From NCBI GenBank assembly GCA_934045075.1, contig OW203732.1, positions 4,133,501-4,197,500 of the forward strand: DNA of 64,000 nt, read 5' to 3'. Positions 21,904-30,472 of the stretch are shown here, one piece after another (position 1 is the stretch's first letter; each line of letters opens with the position of its first letter). The notes under the pieces were generated by a model, which did not search any database, was not told the origin of the DNA, and worked only from the letters and a program-made list of their open reading frames with translations. The DNA is from Yponomeuta sedellus (lineage: Eukaryota; Arthropoda; Insecta; Lepidoptera; Yponomeutidae). A program made the position numbers and the translations under genes.

Positions 21904-22299
21904 GAACACTTTATTGCACAACCAAAAAAATATTACAACCATGATCCTTAAATCTAAGCAATGTTATGCAATTGGCGGTCTTATTGCTAAGAGCGATCTC
22001 TTCCAGACAACCTTTGGATGGAGTGTACCTCAAATTGTACCACAATAAACTACGAATTGTTCTTTGAAAGTCGGCCCAGGGGTCACCTGTGCAACTGCAT
22101 AGTAAAGACCTACAAACATACAAACTTTTTAAAAGTTTAAAGTATGTAAAGGGATATACAATATCTCTCTACTGACCCAATCGTTCAATTGGTTTTCGTT
22201 CTCATGGTTCAGCCGATGCAGGACGCGACGCCGCTTCTGTTCATCAATCGATGAGCGTTGAGGAATGAAGCGGTCCGTGCGAGGGTGCTGGTTGTTTAG
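11836..22299 (-). CDS. cort: Cortex-like Cdc20/Fizzy-family WD40 protein, 8 coding exons (5' end missing)
   Basis: Joining minus-strand exons 22299-22177, 20973-20757, 19717-19557, 18786-18647, 17050-16837, 15801-15603, 14174-14028 and 11981-11836 gives 1,347 nt, 448 codons plus stop, with matching phases and AG/GT at every junction. Joined residues 9-15 read DRFIPQR, the C-box by which Cdc20-type activators bind the anaphase-promoting complex. WD40 blades follow from about residue 110 (LLDWGSDDVLVAALG, ITAVDWSP, SITWHPW, FSPDG, DLIIWRF), and the protein ends FGFSIR, the Ile-Arg tail of the family. The blades diverge far more than Fizzy or Fizzy-related, which points to cortex. Known for the family: APC/C activation in female meiosis (fly) and wing colour patterning (Lepidoptera). 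No KEN box is seen. The first exon is open but has no ATG before its acceptor, so at least one upstream coding exon is missing. Fizzy-like paralogy is the main alternative. Confidence 0.87.
12003..12070 (-). mobile_element. RTE-like LINE fragment next to the last cort acceptor
   Basis: The minus strand reads LKWQ.AGHICRRTDSRWSRK, the same block as at 21455. It ends about 22 bp before the splice acceptor of the final cort exon. Confidence 0.55.
12120..12262 (-). mobile_element. Truncated relative of the SINE at 44539, in a cort intron
   Basis: It shares the body (ttcaaggacatattacacag, agatctcgttagccct) and the AAATAAATAAA end with 44539-44806 but lacks the tRNA-like head. Confidence 0.65.
12340..12505 (-). 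mobile_element. tRNA-derived SINE (family B) in a cort intron
   Basis: Minus copy; B box visible as the antisense GGGAATCGAACCCAC. The 3' end is truncated. It lies 45 bp from the piggyBac-type element. Confidence 0.68.
12550..13568 (-). mobile_element. piggyBac-type element, non-autonomous, in the last cort intron
   Basis: 1,019 bp lies between TTAA at 12546-12549 and TTAA at 13569-13572. The ends are inverted: CACGCTCA inside the left TTAA and TGAGCGTG before the right one. TTAA duplication with short terminal repeats is diagnostic of piggyBac. Many GAGGC/GCCTC blocks occur near both ends in both orientations, for example around 12600-12660, 12808, 12867, 13292-13330 and 13363. It carries only an 88-codon remnant frame. 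It is inserted in the intron between 11982 and 14027, in the opposite or same sense depending on how the remnant is read. Confidence 0.85.
12971..13237 (-). pseudogene. C-terminal cysteine-rich tail of a piggyBac-type transposase
   Basis: 88 codons, basic in the middle (KKKVKKVIKG), ending GYCEKCAKAFCLNCFNE. The C-x2-C...C-x2-C ending fits the short zinc-binding tail of piggyBac transposases, and the reading is supported by the surrounding TTAA-bounded element. The DDE catalytic domain is absent, so it cannot be active alone. Whether the frame starts at the ATG at 13237 or is only a relic is not known. Confidence 0.6.
13733..13800 (-). mobile_element. RTE-type 3' end fragment in a cort intron
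   Basis: Antisense of the GGGAGGGCTATATCCAGCAG-to-GAAGAAGAAG terminus. It lies between the piggyBac-type element and the exon at 14028. Confidence 0.6.
14028..14174 (-). CDS. cort: cort exon 7 (WD40)
   Basis: 147 nt; acceptor gtttgcag, donor gtaagc. It encodes a short acidic insert, then YLDRVRTMVFSPDGTKL, a typical blade entry. The intron edge about 20 bp upstream is repeat sequence (GAAGAAGAA end of the element at 14195-14445). Confidence 0.86.
14195..14445 (-). mobile_element. SINE-like element with RTE-type 3' end, in a cort intron
   Basis: Second copy of the element at 4411-4660. Its GAAGAAGAAGAA end stops about 20 bp before the acceptor of the cort exon at 14174, in the same orientation as the gene. 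Confidence 0.66.
15062..15443 (+). mobile_element. 5S-rRNA-like SINE in a cort intron, duplicated first 19-20 nt
   Basis: Full length, with the opening GAAGCGCTCGTGGCCTAGG repeated twice in tandem (15062-15100). It lies antisense to cort between the exons at 14174 and 15603. Confidence 0.77.
15603..15801 (-). CDS. cort: cort exon 6 (WD40 with ITWHPW)
   Basis: 199 nt; acceptor cattcctcag, donor gtgggt. It begins SITWHPWRSALLAMG, the counterpart of the hallmark A-W-C-P-W block of Cdc20/Fizzy, and continues TTVSLWDAP and ELVLSLWNS. Phase 0 in, phase 1 out. This exon is the strongest family evidence. Confidence 0.88.
15850..16830. other. cort intron, mostly repeat-free
   Basis: This interval between the exons at 15801 and 16837 shows no copies of the repeat families listed here. 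It is the cleanest intron of the gene in this window. Confidence 0.4.
16837..17050 (-). CDS. cort: cort exon 5 (WD40)
   Basis: 214 nt; acceptor atttccag, donor gtaatc. One base completes a Thr codon, then GCSRGTLNAFDRRTAKRV, equivalent to the SG-S-G-I-D-R blade of Cdc20, and RISPNARLLACTAVA. The open frame runs on past both splice sites, but those extensions do not resemble the family. Confidence 0.84.
17125..17160 (-). mobile_element. LINE ORF2 scrap in a cort intron
   Basis: The antisense shows DEAKVICQDRDKW, the end of the LINE family seen at 38834. It is directly followed by the tail of a tRNA-type SINE (17163-17205). Confidence 0.5.
17225..17450 (-). repeat. Interspersed repeat in a cort intron (AAAGTTTGTGAGTGTG type)
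   Basis: Minus copy of the family also at 40257-40430 and 37584-37690: GGCAAAAGTTTGTGAGTGTG, ACGTCTAAACGGCTGGAG and GCGGGAAAATA. Confidence 0.62.
18647..18786 (-). CDS. cort: cort exon 4 (WD40)
   Basis: 140 nt; acceptor ttttacag, donor gtgagt. It encodes LGTGCKAVEIHHHG and SITAVDWSPTGNSFV and ends in phase 2. The blade is degenerate: the usual Trp-Asp strand end is replaced by IHHHG. Confidence 0.86.
19299..19517. mobile_element. Fold-back tRNA-like SINE in a cort intron, with a nested repeat
   Basis: A minus tRNA-like domain (19360-19430) and leader part, closed on the right by CACGGGTTAGTGCATTAAAA. Its left tip (TATACTATTTTTATTTTTAA at 19093-19112) is separated by another repeat, 19113-19298, which begins CTAGCTGACTCAGCGAACTT. 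Confidence 0.68.
19557..19717 (-). CDS. cort: cort exon 3 (first WD40 blade)
   Basis: 161 nt; acceptor ctttcag, donor gtaagt. It completes the split Phe codon and encodes PELLDWGSDDVLVAALG, which aligns by eye with the conserved opening of the Cdc20 propeller, then CCKFDPRGDLLA. It ends in phase 0. Confidence 0.87.
19836..20205 (+). mobile_element. 5S-rRNA-like SINE in a cort intron
   Basis: Full length with GGATGGGTGACCGTCCCG in the head. The tail is GATAACGATAACGAT. It is antisense to cort. Confidence 0.77.
20518..20715 (+). mobile_element. tRNA-derived SINE (family A), in a cort intron
   Basis: Full-length copy of the 9917 SINE; its T-arm has drifted (GAGTTTGAACCCCGG). It ends about 40 bp below the cort exon that stops at 20757. 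Confidence 0.75.
20757..20973 (-). CDS. cort: cort exon 2 of those recognised (linker before the propeller)
   Basis: 217 nt, phase 0 in and phase 1 out. A T-rich tract ending ccaccag precedes it and the donor is gtacgt. It encodes a basic linker ending VLDLPTYRYAL, equivalent to the stretch just before the first blade in Cdc20 proteins. The split codon with the next exon gives Phe, so the junction reads ALFPELLDW. Confidence 0.83.
21455..21615 (-). mobile_element. RTE-like LINE ORF2 fragment in a cort intron
   Basis: The minus strand reads, with stops, SHLL.RTDNR.GTKVPKWVPRTGKCSIGRSR, a decayed form of the AGHICRRTD-RW-KVLEWRPRTGKRS block. It lies between cort exons at 20973 and 22177. On the plus strand it looks deceptively exon-like. 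Confidence 0.6.
21846..21902 (+). repeat. (GATA)n microsatellite in a cort intron
   Basis: About 14 GATA units, followed by a repeat with AACACTTTATTGCACAACC (21903-22040), a 3' end seen also at 55575-55705 and 60730-60755. Confidence 0.9.
22177..22299 (-). CDS. cort: cort exon with the C-box (first recognised exon)
   Basis: 41 codons, phase 0 at both ends. The acceptor reads ttccag and the donor gtcagt. It encodes the basic N-terminal region with DRFIPQR followed by an Arg-rich helix (QKRRRVLHRL). In the reading frame upstream of the acceptor a TGA is met within about ten codons and no ATG is seen, so the start codon lies in another exon. Confidence 0.85.
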
Positions 22300-22671
22300 C
22301 TGGAATGTCACACAATCGTGTCAACAGTAGTAAAAAGGGAAGGATGAAGTGACCATGGGACTGCGTGAGCTCTAGGCTGGCGACTGGCGAGAGACCGCGC
22401 AGGACAGAGACAAGTGGTGACTTAATATCGTCGGTATAAAGGTAAAACTCATTAACTGCTTTTCCATTTTTTTATTGATATACTGATAATTATTTTTGCC
22501 CAAAAATAACACTATCTAGTATACTCATAAAAAAAATAACGATGGGTGAGCGTTTTTATTTCTGTGCTAAATATTACATTTAGTATCTCAAATTCACATA
22601 AGCACAGTTTCTACGATTAGGCTCATTTGCAGTTACTGAATTTTACCTTTATACCGAAGATATGGAAGAAT

Positions 22672-23124
22672 ACAGAGTAATACAGAGAATATTGTAAAGA
22701 GGCTCGAAATGTCCCTGATGCCGGTGAGTCACCCATTAGCTCAGTTGGAAAGAGCGCTGGCACGGATAACCAGAGGTCGCGGGTTCGAATCCAGGCATGG
22801 GTGGAATTTTTAGCCTCTAAATAGGTTTTTTAAAATTGTCCTTAGCACGGGTTAGTGCATTAAAAAGAATATAATCATGTGCGTACAGCGACATACAAAT
22901 CGTAAAAACCTAACTGCAAAGTAAATACTCGGGGTTGCAAGTGATGCAAATTACTTCAGCCAGATGTCGCTGCCTGTACGTAATACAGAGAATATTGTAA
23001 AGAGGTTCGAAATTTCACTGATGACGGTGAGTCACCCATTAGCTCAGTTGGAAAGAGCACTTGTACGGATAACCAGAGGTCGCGGGTTCGAATTTTTTGC
23101 CTCTAAATAGGTTTTTAAAACTAC
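22672..23124 (+). mobile_element. Fold-back tRNA-like SINE, two copies head to tail
   Basis: The first copy (22672-22868) ends GTTAGTGCATTAAAAAG. The second (22869-23124) starts ATAATCATGTG with a full leader; its tRNA-like domain lacks the last part of the T-arm. It lies just 5' of the first recognised cort exon. Confidence 0.72.
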
Positions 23125-23428
23125 GTCAACGGTCAGGTCCGGTGGTTCGCCACTTCAGTCTACTGCTGCCGAAACGTCGGGGAAGGAAGTAATTACGTTT
23201 TACTTAATAAATAATCACGATTTGACCCGTTTAATATATAACTACGTGGTGACTTCTGGTGTCTGAGGCCAAAACTCACTTCGGGTCGCTAAGTCAGCGG
23301 AGTATGCAATGAGTACACCCTATAATGGAGGTTCTACTTGTCCATAGAAAAATTTTTTAGGATGGGAAAAATCTGGAACAACAACACCCAATAACCCGAG
23401 CATTAACCACTAAGCAGGCGGGACCAAT

Positions 23429-23485
23429 TCGGGTCGGTCGGTCGGTTGGTCGGTCGGTCGGTCGGTCGGTCGGTCGGTTGGTTGG
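23429..23485 (+). repeat. (GGTC)n microsatellite
   Basis: About 13 units of GGTC with GGTT variants, beginning after GACCAATTCG. Confidence 0.88.
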
Positions 23486-24215
23486 ATTTTTTAATCCAGT
23501 TTTCTCCCATAGTAAAAGTTGTTCATATTGAGAAGTTTCTATTTCAGTTTTTTTTATAATGTTTTCGTCCTTTTGTCTTTTTCATAATTTATATTTTGAT
23601 TTGTTACGTCTTGCTAGCTGACAATTTCGTAAGCTCGACAATTTGCTTGAGATATTATATGTCAAGATCTAACCATTGGTTAAGGAGTAACGAGGGAACA
23701 TAGAATCGGAGATTCTTACGTACATACGTACGAGCTAAGCACATAGGTACAACCCTCGATGATTTTCATTCATAATTTTCTGTTTGGATTTCGTCTTATT
23801 CTAAAAGGACGTAACCGCCAAATGACGTAAATACTAACACCCTTGCCTCCTTTTAAAAACCATTGGAATTAAAGAAAGGAAAAGTAATTTCTCAGACATG
23901 AAATTTGAACGAAATCGAAAGTGACATCTGTCATATCATTTTTAATATTAGGCAACGGTACCTCCTCATTCCACCGTATGTGTGACGTCATCACACAATT
24001 TTTGGTTTTTATTTATTTTCTCTAAAATTAAGCAATAATAAAAATTCGAAATGTTTTTTTTCGTAATCAAGGTAAATCAGTAAATCACAAAACGGTATTT
24101 TTAGTTTTGCGCGTTGTAAAATATTAAATGTTGTCAATTTAAAGAAAATTATAGAAATAGAAATAGAAAAATCTTTATTACATTATTTATTACATTTTAT
24201 ATCCTGAATAAAATC

Positions 24216-24320
24216 GGAGTGCGTGCATGCAACGACTAATGAACGTTGACGAAGCGAAGATGGTCTGCCAGAATCGTGGCAGTTGGCAGTCCGTAGCCTC
24301 TGCTTAACCCTCTGAGGCGT
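24216..24320 (+). mobile_element. LINE ORF2 last codons
   Basis: The plus frame reads CMQRLMNVDEAKMVCQNRGSW then QSVASA and TAA. It is the same family as 38834-39190 but with its natural end, and abuts a tRNA-derived SINE on the other strand. Confidence 0.7.
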
Positions 24321-24538
24321 GAGTTTATAAATAAATAACTTACACAAAACACACCTGTCCTGGTCCCAAACTAGGATACCCCATGCTATGTAAGCCACGA
24401 TAAAGGTCATCATAAACATGGAAATACAGCCACAATGAGGCAATTTGTGCAAACTTACGGCGAGCTCCAGTGGGAATCGAACCTATGACCTCCAGCACGG
24501 AAATCAAATGTGATACCGCTAACGAGGCAGTCATGTTA
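24318..24538 (-). mobile_element. tRNA-derived SINE (family B)
   Basis: Full-length minus copy with the antisense of TATCCTAGTTTGGGACCAGG and of the B box (GGGAATCGAACCTAT). Confidence 0.7.
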
Positions 24539-24942
24539 TGATTATGTTTTATTCTCAATCATTGTTTTAATTTAGTGTTGCACGAGAAATTTCACTTAAC
24601 TAGATTATACTTAAAAGCCTATTTGGAGGCTAAGAATAAGGCTGACATTCAGAGACGAATCTCAAGTTCACGCTTAGAGCAGTCTTAGCAAAGTAAACTA
24701 AAGTCATACTTTAAAGCGCCGTAATTTTCATATTCACATTCGATCAGAAGCCGGAGTTAAGCATGAGCTAAGAGAAGAACTGTCTTAAGAAAGTCATCTA
24801 TATTGTCTATTATTTTTTAGGGATGTAGTAAACACAATGCTAATCACAAACTCCAACCAAAACAATACGAAAAAAAGGTAGGTAACCTCAAAGTGAAGAG
24901 AACCAAATGACAGATGACAATTCTAAGTTCACGTAAAGTCAC

Positions 24943-25580
24943 ACTATTTTTATTTTTAATGCACTAACCCGTGCTAAGGAACAAATTTAAAAACCTATTT
25001 AGAGGCTAAAAATTTCACCCATGCCGGGATTCGAACCCGCAACCTCTGGCTATCCGTACCAGCGCTCTACCAATTGAGCCAATGGGCGACTCACGGCATC
25101 AGTGAAATTTCGAACCTCTTTACAATATTCTCTGTATTACAGTACAGGCAGCGACATCTGACTTAAGCAAATTGCATTACTTACAGCCCCGACTACCTAC
25201 TTTGCAGTTAGGTTTAACATCGGAAATTTAATTACCTATTTAGAGGCTAAAAAATTCACCCATGCCGGGATTCGAACCCGCGACCTCTGGCTATCCGTGC
25301 CAGCGCTCTTTCCAACTGAGCTAATGGGCGACTCACGCCGGTGAGTGAAATGATTGATCTTGAAATTATTGTGAGTGTGTTAATAGACAATTGTTGTTAC
25401 TGACTACTTTTGTCTACGTATTATGGTAGGTATTTGAATTAAGTTTTTAATAATAGGTACCTTGTTGGAATTACGCAAGTGAAATATTATCAGTGAAATT
25501 TCGAACCTCTTCACAATATTCTCTGTATTACGTACAATTGTCCTTAGCACGGGTTAGTGCATTAAAAATAAAAATATAGG
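24943..25580. mobile_element. Fold-back tRNA-like SINE cluster
   Basis: Two minus tRNA-like domains in tandem (25012-25090 and 25255-25330), then a unique-looking 150-bp insert (25341-25490). After it come a leader piece and a closing GTTAGTGCATTAAAAATAAA. The outer ends are inverted. Confidence 0.68.
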
Positions 25581-25612
25581 TTATACTTAATCAAATAAAA
25601 TTATACAATTGA

Positions 25613-25730
25613 AGACTCCACCAACCCGGACTTGGCCCCCGTGGTGGAGTATGGCCTAACCTTCCTGCGACGCAGGAAGAGACCCGTGCCCCAGTAATGG
25701 GGACATACAAGGGTTTATATCGTATATCGA
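25613..25730 (+). mobile_element. 5S-rRNA-like SINE, 3' end
   Basis: CTCCACCAACCCGGACTTGG to GGGTTTATATCG. Confidence 0.68.
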
Positions 25731-26205
25731 AGACCGTCGTCGATTCTAAAACTAATATTGGAATAATTCTAGGAGATAAGTCATGAAAAGTAATGTTGCT
25801 TTGACACGATAAATAAATTGTATAAACTTACAGTTTTCTTTCCAAAAGTTTCCCTGTCCATAATTAACTAAGACTTTAATTTACACTATGAAGACTAAAG
25901 CAATAAATCAAACGATTACTAATTCTGTTAGCAGTCACAGTTAGTTGTCAAACAAATTGTAATCTACCCTCAAGTTTCTCTTTAATCTCCAACATCTTGA
26001 TTGGCGACAAACATTCAATGCGATACGATAGTGGGCATGTTGCAGATCTGACGTTATGATAATTATATGATGAAAGGGGTAGGTAGTGTCGATATAGTAA
26101 AGATTTTCTATAAAAACGATTTAAAACGTATCCTGGGCCAACTGTATGGCTGTTTCTTCGAATTTCCCAGTAAAGAGCGTCACAGATTGTTACTTATGTA
26201 TCTAC

Positions 26206-26353
26206 TAAGGGCTGATTTTGTAATAGTCAGATAACTTTTATCTGAGGAATACAAATATCGGTTTGACAGCTTGCCTATGAATGAAAATTATGTCGAACCG
26301 CCATTTTCATTCCTCAGAAAAAAGTTATTTGACTAATGAAAAATCAGCCCTTA
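26206..26353. mobile_element. MITE, 148 bp, with TAAGGGCTGATTTT ends
   Basis: Inverted ends of about 45 bp (TAAGGGCTGATTTT...ATCTGAGGAAT and its complement). The outer CTAA/TTAG context fits a TA target duplication as made by Tc1/mariner elements, but that is not proved. Confidence 0.7.
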
Positions 26354-26573
26354 GTTTTTTTTATTAATAACAAAAAAACAACCTTTACATTTTTGGTTTC
26401 ACAAATTTCGCCAAACTGCAGTGCAGTTTGTTGGCGTTGCGCTCTTATAACTTAAGGCTTAATTTAATTACTTTACAGCTATCTATATTAAGTAATGTAA
26501 GTACCTATTTACTTTCTTACACAAAAATAAGTTCCTATATCTATTTTAAACTAACAAAACATAGTATTATCAT

Positions 26574-26626
26574 ATATTGGCTAAACGAGCCTTGAACCCA
26601 GTATTCAAGACTCGTTCAGCCAATAT
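26574..26626. repeat. 23-bp hairpin
   Basis: ATATTGGCTAAACGAGCCTT pairs with its inverted copy at 26604-26626 with two mismatches and a 7-nt loop. Confidence 0.7.
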
Positions 26627-27659
26627 TTACCTACTTTAACATTATTTCCTTTAATTTATCTTTCAAGGTGCTTATTTTTACTTTATTTTGGTCTAACAAA
26701 AACAAATATTTATTAAAGAAAGAAAGAATAAACATTTATTGTCATGCAAGTTTTACAAGGTTTATATTACCTATAGTTACATATCTAGACAGAACTTGGC
26801 TTTAATAATAAAAAAACAAATGTTTTTTATTAGGTTCTGTCAGTAGGAATGCATGACAATCGGACATACACTCAGCATAAGCTGTTGGATATACCTATCC
26901 TAAAAACAGCGCTGATTTTCAGCGCAGCCCGTGTTACTAAACTAATACTTAACTATAATAAACTTAAATAAACTTATACTACCTATGTGCACGCAAGTAA
27001 TATTTTAATAAATGTGTACGCAAGTAATCTTCTTCTCTATAATATAAAAATGAATCGCTGAAAGTGTTGGTAAGCGCAAATCTCAAGATCAGCTTCAAAA
27101 CATCGGTTATCCATTTCATCTGATGGGTGTCACAGATAAAAGCTTGATAAGAGATATGATCAACTTATTGAGCCGTGCGTCTTACGCGAAATAATAGGGC
27201 AACAAATTTACTGAGCCCTGGAGGGAGAATTGACTACTTTAGTATTGAAGATGGCAGTGTTTATTCAAATCGACCTTTATTTTACCTAAATAGTAAGAAA
27301 TTGACTCCTTTATTAATGATTTAAGTATTTTTAGCCTTAGGTGGGAATTATAATTGTACAATTATTAACTAGCTTACAAGTTGTTTAATATTCTGGTGAG
27401 CTCTTGTGACATTCAACTACTTAGACGAGTAGTGACCAGACTGGACAGTGAATATTTCACTATCACCATATAATCGTAAATACTAATTTATAAATGTCTC
27501 TGATCATTTCTGAAGCGCAGCTGATATGTCAAAGATAAAACGATAGATTGTTAGATAATTTCACATCCAAACGTTAAAGAAACTATCTCTTCTATTAATG
27601 GAAACGGCTACCTTCTTAAACGGCTTTATAAATTAATTGGTACCTGCTATATTTAGTTT

Positions 27660-27978
27660 ATTGAAGCGCTCTTGGCCTGGGGGAACCGAGTGATTGCAAG
27701 CAATCACTTGGATTAAGCAACAAGAGGCACGGTCAGGTACTGGATGGGTGACCCTCTCGTGACTACCGCAAGCGGGCATTTTTTCGGCCGCTTCTGTGCT
27801 TCGTCGCAAGGCACGTTAAGCCGTTGGTGCCGGTTGTCATGTAATGGCAGTCTTTAAGCCATGTACAATCCTCTACCAACTCGGACTTGGCCCCCGTGGT
27901 GGAGTATGGCCTAACCTTCCTACGATGCATTGAGAGACTCGTGCCCCAACAGTGGGGACATATAAGGGGTTGATATCG
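27660..27978 (+). mobile_element. 5S-rRNA-like SINE with 11-bp target duplication
   Basis: ATATTTAGTTT flanks it at 27649-27659 and 27979-27989. It has an internal deletion in the body after TTAAGCCATGT. Confidence 0.78.
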
Positions 27979-28576
27979 ATATTTAGTTTTGAATTAGACA
28001 AAGGCTACGCAGATGTCGTATACTACGTAGCCATCCTGCGTCTGATCAGTAGAAACCTTGCATACCATTGGTAAACTCCACCCGTGCTTTGTTGTGACTA
28101 TTAGTGGTTACGATGTTTGTTTGCCTAGGCGTGACGTCAGATTCGACGCCGTGACACTGCGAGCTGTTTTCCCATTGATTTCAAATAATTTTCGAAAAAT
28201 GGGTTTAACTTACGTTAAACTTATGTTATTACTGAAATATAATTTTTTTTGTATATAATAAATGTGTCCCCAGATTTTAAAATCTTTCGTCATGCCTATT
28301 ATTACATGAAAAATCGAATGAGTCGTTGAGTCTATAGACAAAAACAATAAAATTGGTGTACGGTGCAAGACTCTAGAGAAAAACAAAAGTCACCTCAGTC
28401 AAAAATCTGTTGGTTGATTAGTTAGTACTTTTTATGAAGCCTGTTAACACCCACTGCAGAGCACAGGCCTTCTCTTTCATAGAGAGAGAGAGATATGGGC
28501 TTAATTACCACGCGTGCCCACCGCGAGTTAGTAACTTCAAGCGCTGAGGTATCTGAACACTTCATTTTAGGCTTTT

Positions 28577-28678
28577 AGCATTTTTTCGAGCGCTCTTTCT
28601 AACTGAGCTAATGGGCGACTCACCGACATCAACGAAATTTCGAACCTCTTTACACTATTCTCTGTATTACGTGGAAAT
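28577..28678 (-). mobile_element. Fold-back tRNA-like SINE, D-arm and leader piece
   Basis: Minus-strand GAGCGC/CTGAGC D-arm and the leader end through CTCTGTATTACGT. The rest is absent. Confidence 0.58.
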
Positions 28679-29127
28679 ATTCTTTTTAATGCAGAAATTG
28701 TCTCAACAAAAAACTTTTTATTAATTATTAAGGGTGTATTTCGAAAGCAAAACTTTTTTGTGAGCAGATTGTGGCTACTAATATTTGTCGAACACGATGT
28801 TACTTTTCAATTAAGCCCCGGTATCTTTGCAATTTACACTTGTTAATAGAGTCCGTTGCTCGCACGTAAAGATCATATCTCTTAGGCGACATCAAAAAAA
28901 CCTTTTAGGCCGCTTTAAAAGCTTTTAAGGAGTTTGCAGTGAAATAAGTAAAATGGCCTTTACATGTTTTCGTTGCCGATAACTGAGCATCGTGCTATGC
29001 GCATTTGCCGTGTGAAGTTTATAACGTAAGCCAGTTTTTTACTTTTTATTCATATGAATTTCATTCATAAATCATCTTATTTATTTCGTTGTACAATTAT
29101 GTACTATGATTGTTATATGTTTTACAT

Positions 29128-29238
29128 ACATAACCTCACGCCTGTATCCAAGAGGGGTAGGCAGAGACTTGTCTCTGCCTCTGGGATCTCTCATGTAAAA
29201 CAAGTGGCAGTCCCTGGGGACTGCCACTTGTTTTACAT
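29128..29238. repeat. Repeat with two near-perfect hairpins
   Basis: GGCAGAGACTTGTCTCTGCC (29160-29179) is followed by a 21-bp stem with a 1-3 nt loop at 29194-29237 (TGTAAAACAAGTGGCAGTC). Confidence 0.7.
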
Positions 29239-29333
29239 ACCTAAAGAACCAAAATAAAGATAAATAATAATTAGGAATTGTAGACTTTTAGTCCGGATTT
29301 ACTTACGGGTGTTGTTATATCGGAAAAGTCCGA

Positions 29334-29575
29334 CCAGGTTTCGCTCCGATTCGCAGAGCTTAATCATTGGGAACGTTGGAGTAAACGTGTTCTTGATTGG
29401 AGACCGAGACTCGGCAAACGTAGTGTAGAACGCCCTCCGATCAGGTGGGATGACGATCTGCGAAAAACTGCCGGCAGATGCTGGATGCGGCAAGCTGAAG
29501 ACAAGGCGCTATGGCGCTCATTAGGGTAGGGCTATGTCCAGCAGTGGACTACATAATATAGCCTGAAGAAGAAGA
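29334..29575 (+). mobile_element. RTE-like LINE 3' end: ORF2 tail and GAAGAA end
   Basis: The plus frame reads HWERWSKRVLDWRPRLGKRS, RPPIRWDDDLRKTAGRCWM then ALWRSLG and stop. After it come GGGCTATGTCCAGCAGTGG and a GAAGAAGAAG tail. The closing WRPR-GKRS-GRP-RW-DDL block is typical of RTE-type LINEs. Confidence 0.78.
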
Positions 29576-29653
29576 ATTAGGAACGCCAACAGGCTACATA
29601 TCAACCAATACACTAAAGTATGATTCCCTTATAGATAGTTATATTTTTGTTTC

Positions 29654-29858
29654 GTTTGCAGTGGAGACTATGAGTGTTTGGGGGCTCAGACCAAGATCCT
29701 TGTTAGTGAGCTTGGGCGCCGTTTGTGCGACCGCGGGCTTGACTGCTGCACTGGTGCGTATGTTGGCCAAAGGATCTCTTTGGCAAAGATACGCACCGGT
29801 AGTGCTGCCAGCGTATTGGGGTCCTTTGGTTCAGATATTTCCCGGTTTGTTCAGTTAG
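29654..29858 (+). other. Exon-like open frame, unassigned
   Basis: A good acceptor-like tract (TTTTTGTTTCGTTTGCAG) is followed by an open frame starting near METMSVWGLRPRSLL and ending FPGLFS with TAG at 29856. It is more GC-rich than its surroundings, with a hydrophobic stretch. No family is recognised and no partner exon was found. It could be a terminal exon, a repeat or chance. Confidence 0.22.
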
Positions 29859-29949
29859 AATTTTTTTGTATGCTTAACTAATTTTTGTTTATTTCTTCCG
29901 TATTCTTAACGAAAATTTTAGTGGATATTGTACCAGTACACTAATAACA

Positions 29950-30220
29950 ATGCTGTGTGGTGTCGGCCTAGATAATAGCACCAACCCTCCCAACCAACCC
30001 TCTTCCCGCAGTGGTCGTAAAAGGCGACTAAGAGACACACACCGGGGGGTGGGCAGCAGCGCCCCCTGCAGTACAATTCCACCGAACTGCGATCCCCAAC
30101 CCGCATGCGCAGCGTGGGGATTATGGGCATTACCCCCTATGATAGCACAACGTGGCGCTCTTTAGGGGAGATCTATGTCCAGCAATGGACTAGTATAGCC
30201 TGCTACGACTAATAACAAAA
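29950..30220 (+). mobile_element. SINE-like element with RTE-type 3' end, third copy
   Basis: Plus-strand copy from GTGTGGTGTCGGCCTAGATA to CAGCAATGGACTAGTATAGC, colinear with 4411-4660 reversed. Confidence 0.66.
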
Positions 30221-30472
30221 CTTTTTCTTCACGAAAATCTTGAGAGAATCATTTAGAAACTAATTCAACACTTATTTTCCATGTCCTTGGGCCTCAGTCT
30301 GGGTGTATTTCTATGTCTGTAGTATCTCTTAATGAATCGCGATGCTCATATCATACAAAGTTACATATTAGACTGATCTAATCGCTGCAACTGCAACGAT
30401 CCCGAAACGTCGTGAATTAAGGTTTAAAGAAAATTAACGTTTTACTTAGTAAATAATCGCGATTAGACCCGT

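Noticed and set aside
23429..23485. CRISPR-like or other spaced array
   Set aside because: It is a simple tetranucleotide microsatellite; no array of repeats with unique spacers is present anywhere in the window.
28058..28258. A small plus-strand gene
   Set aside because: There are no family features, and the frame ends in AT-rich sequence without any splice or poly(A) support. It was left as unannotated DNA.
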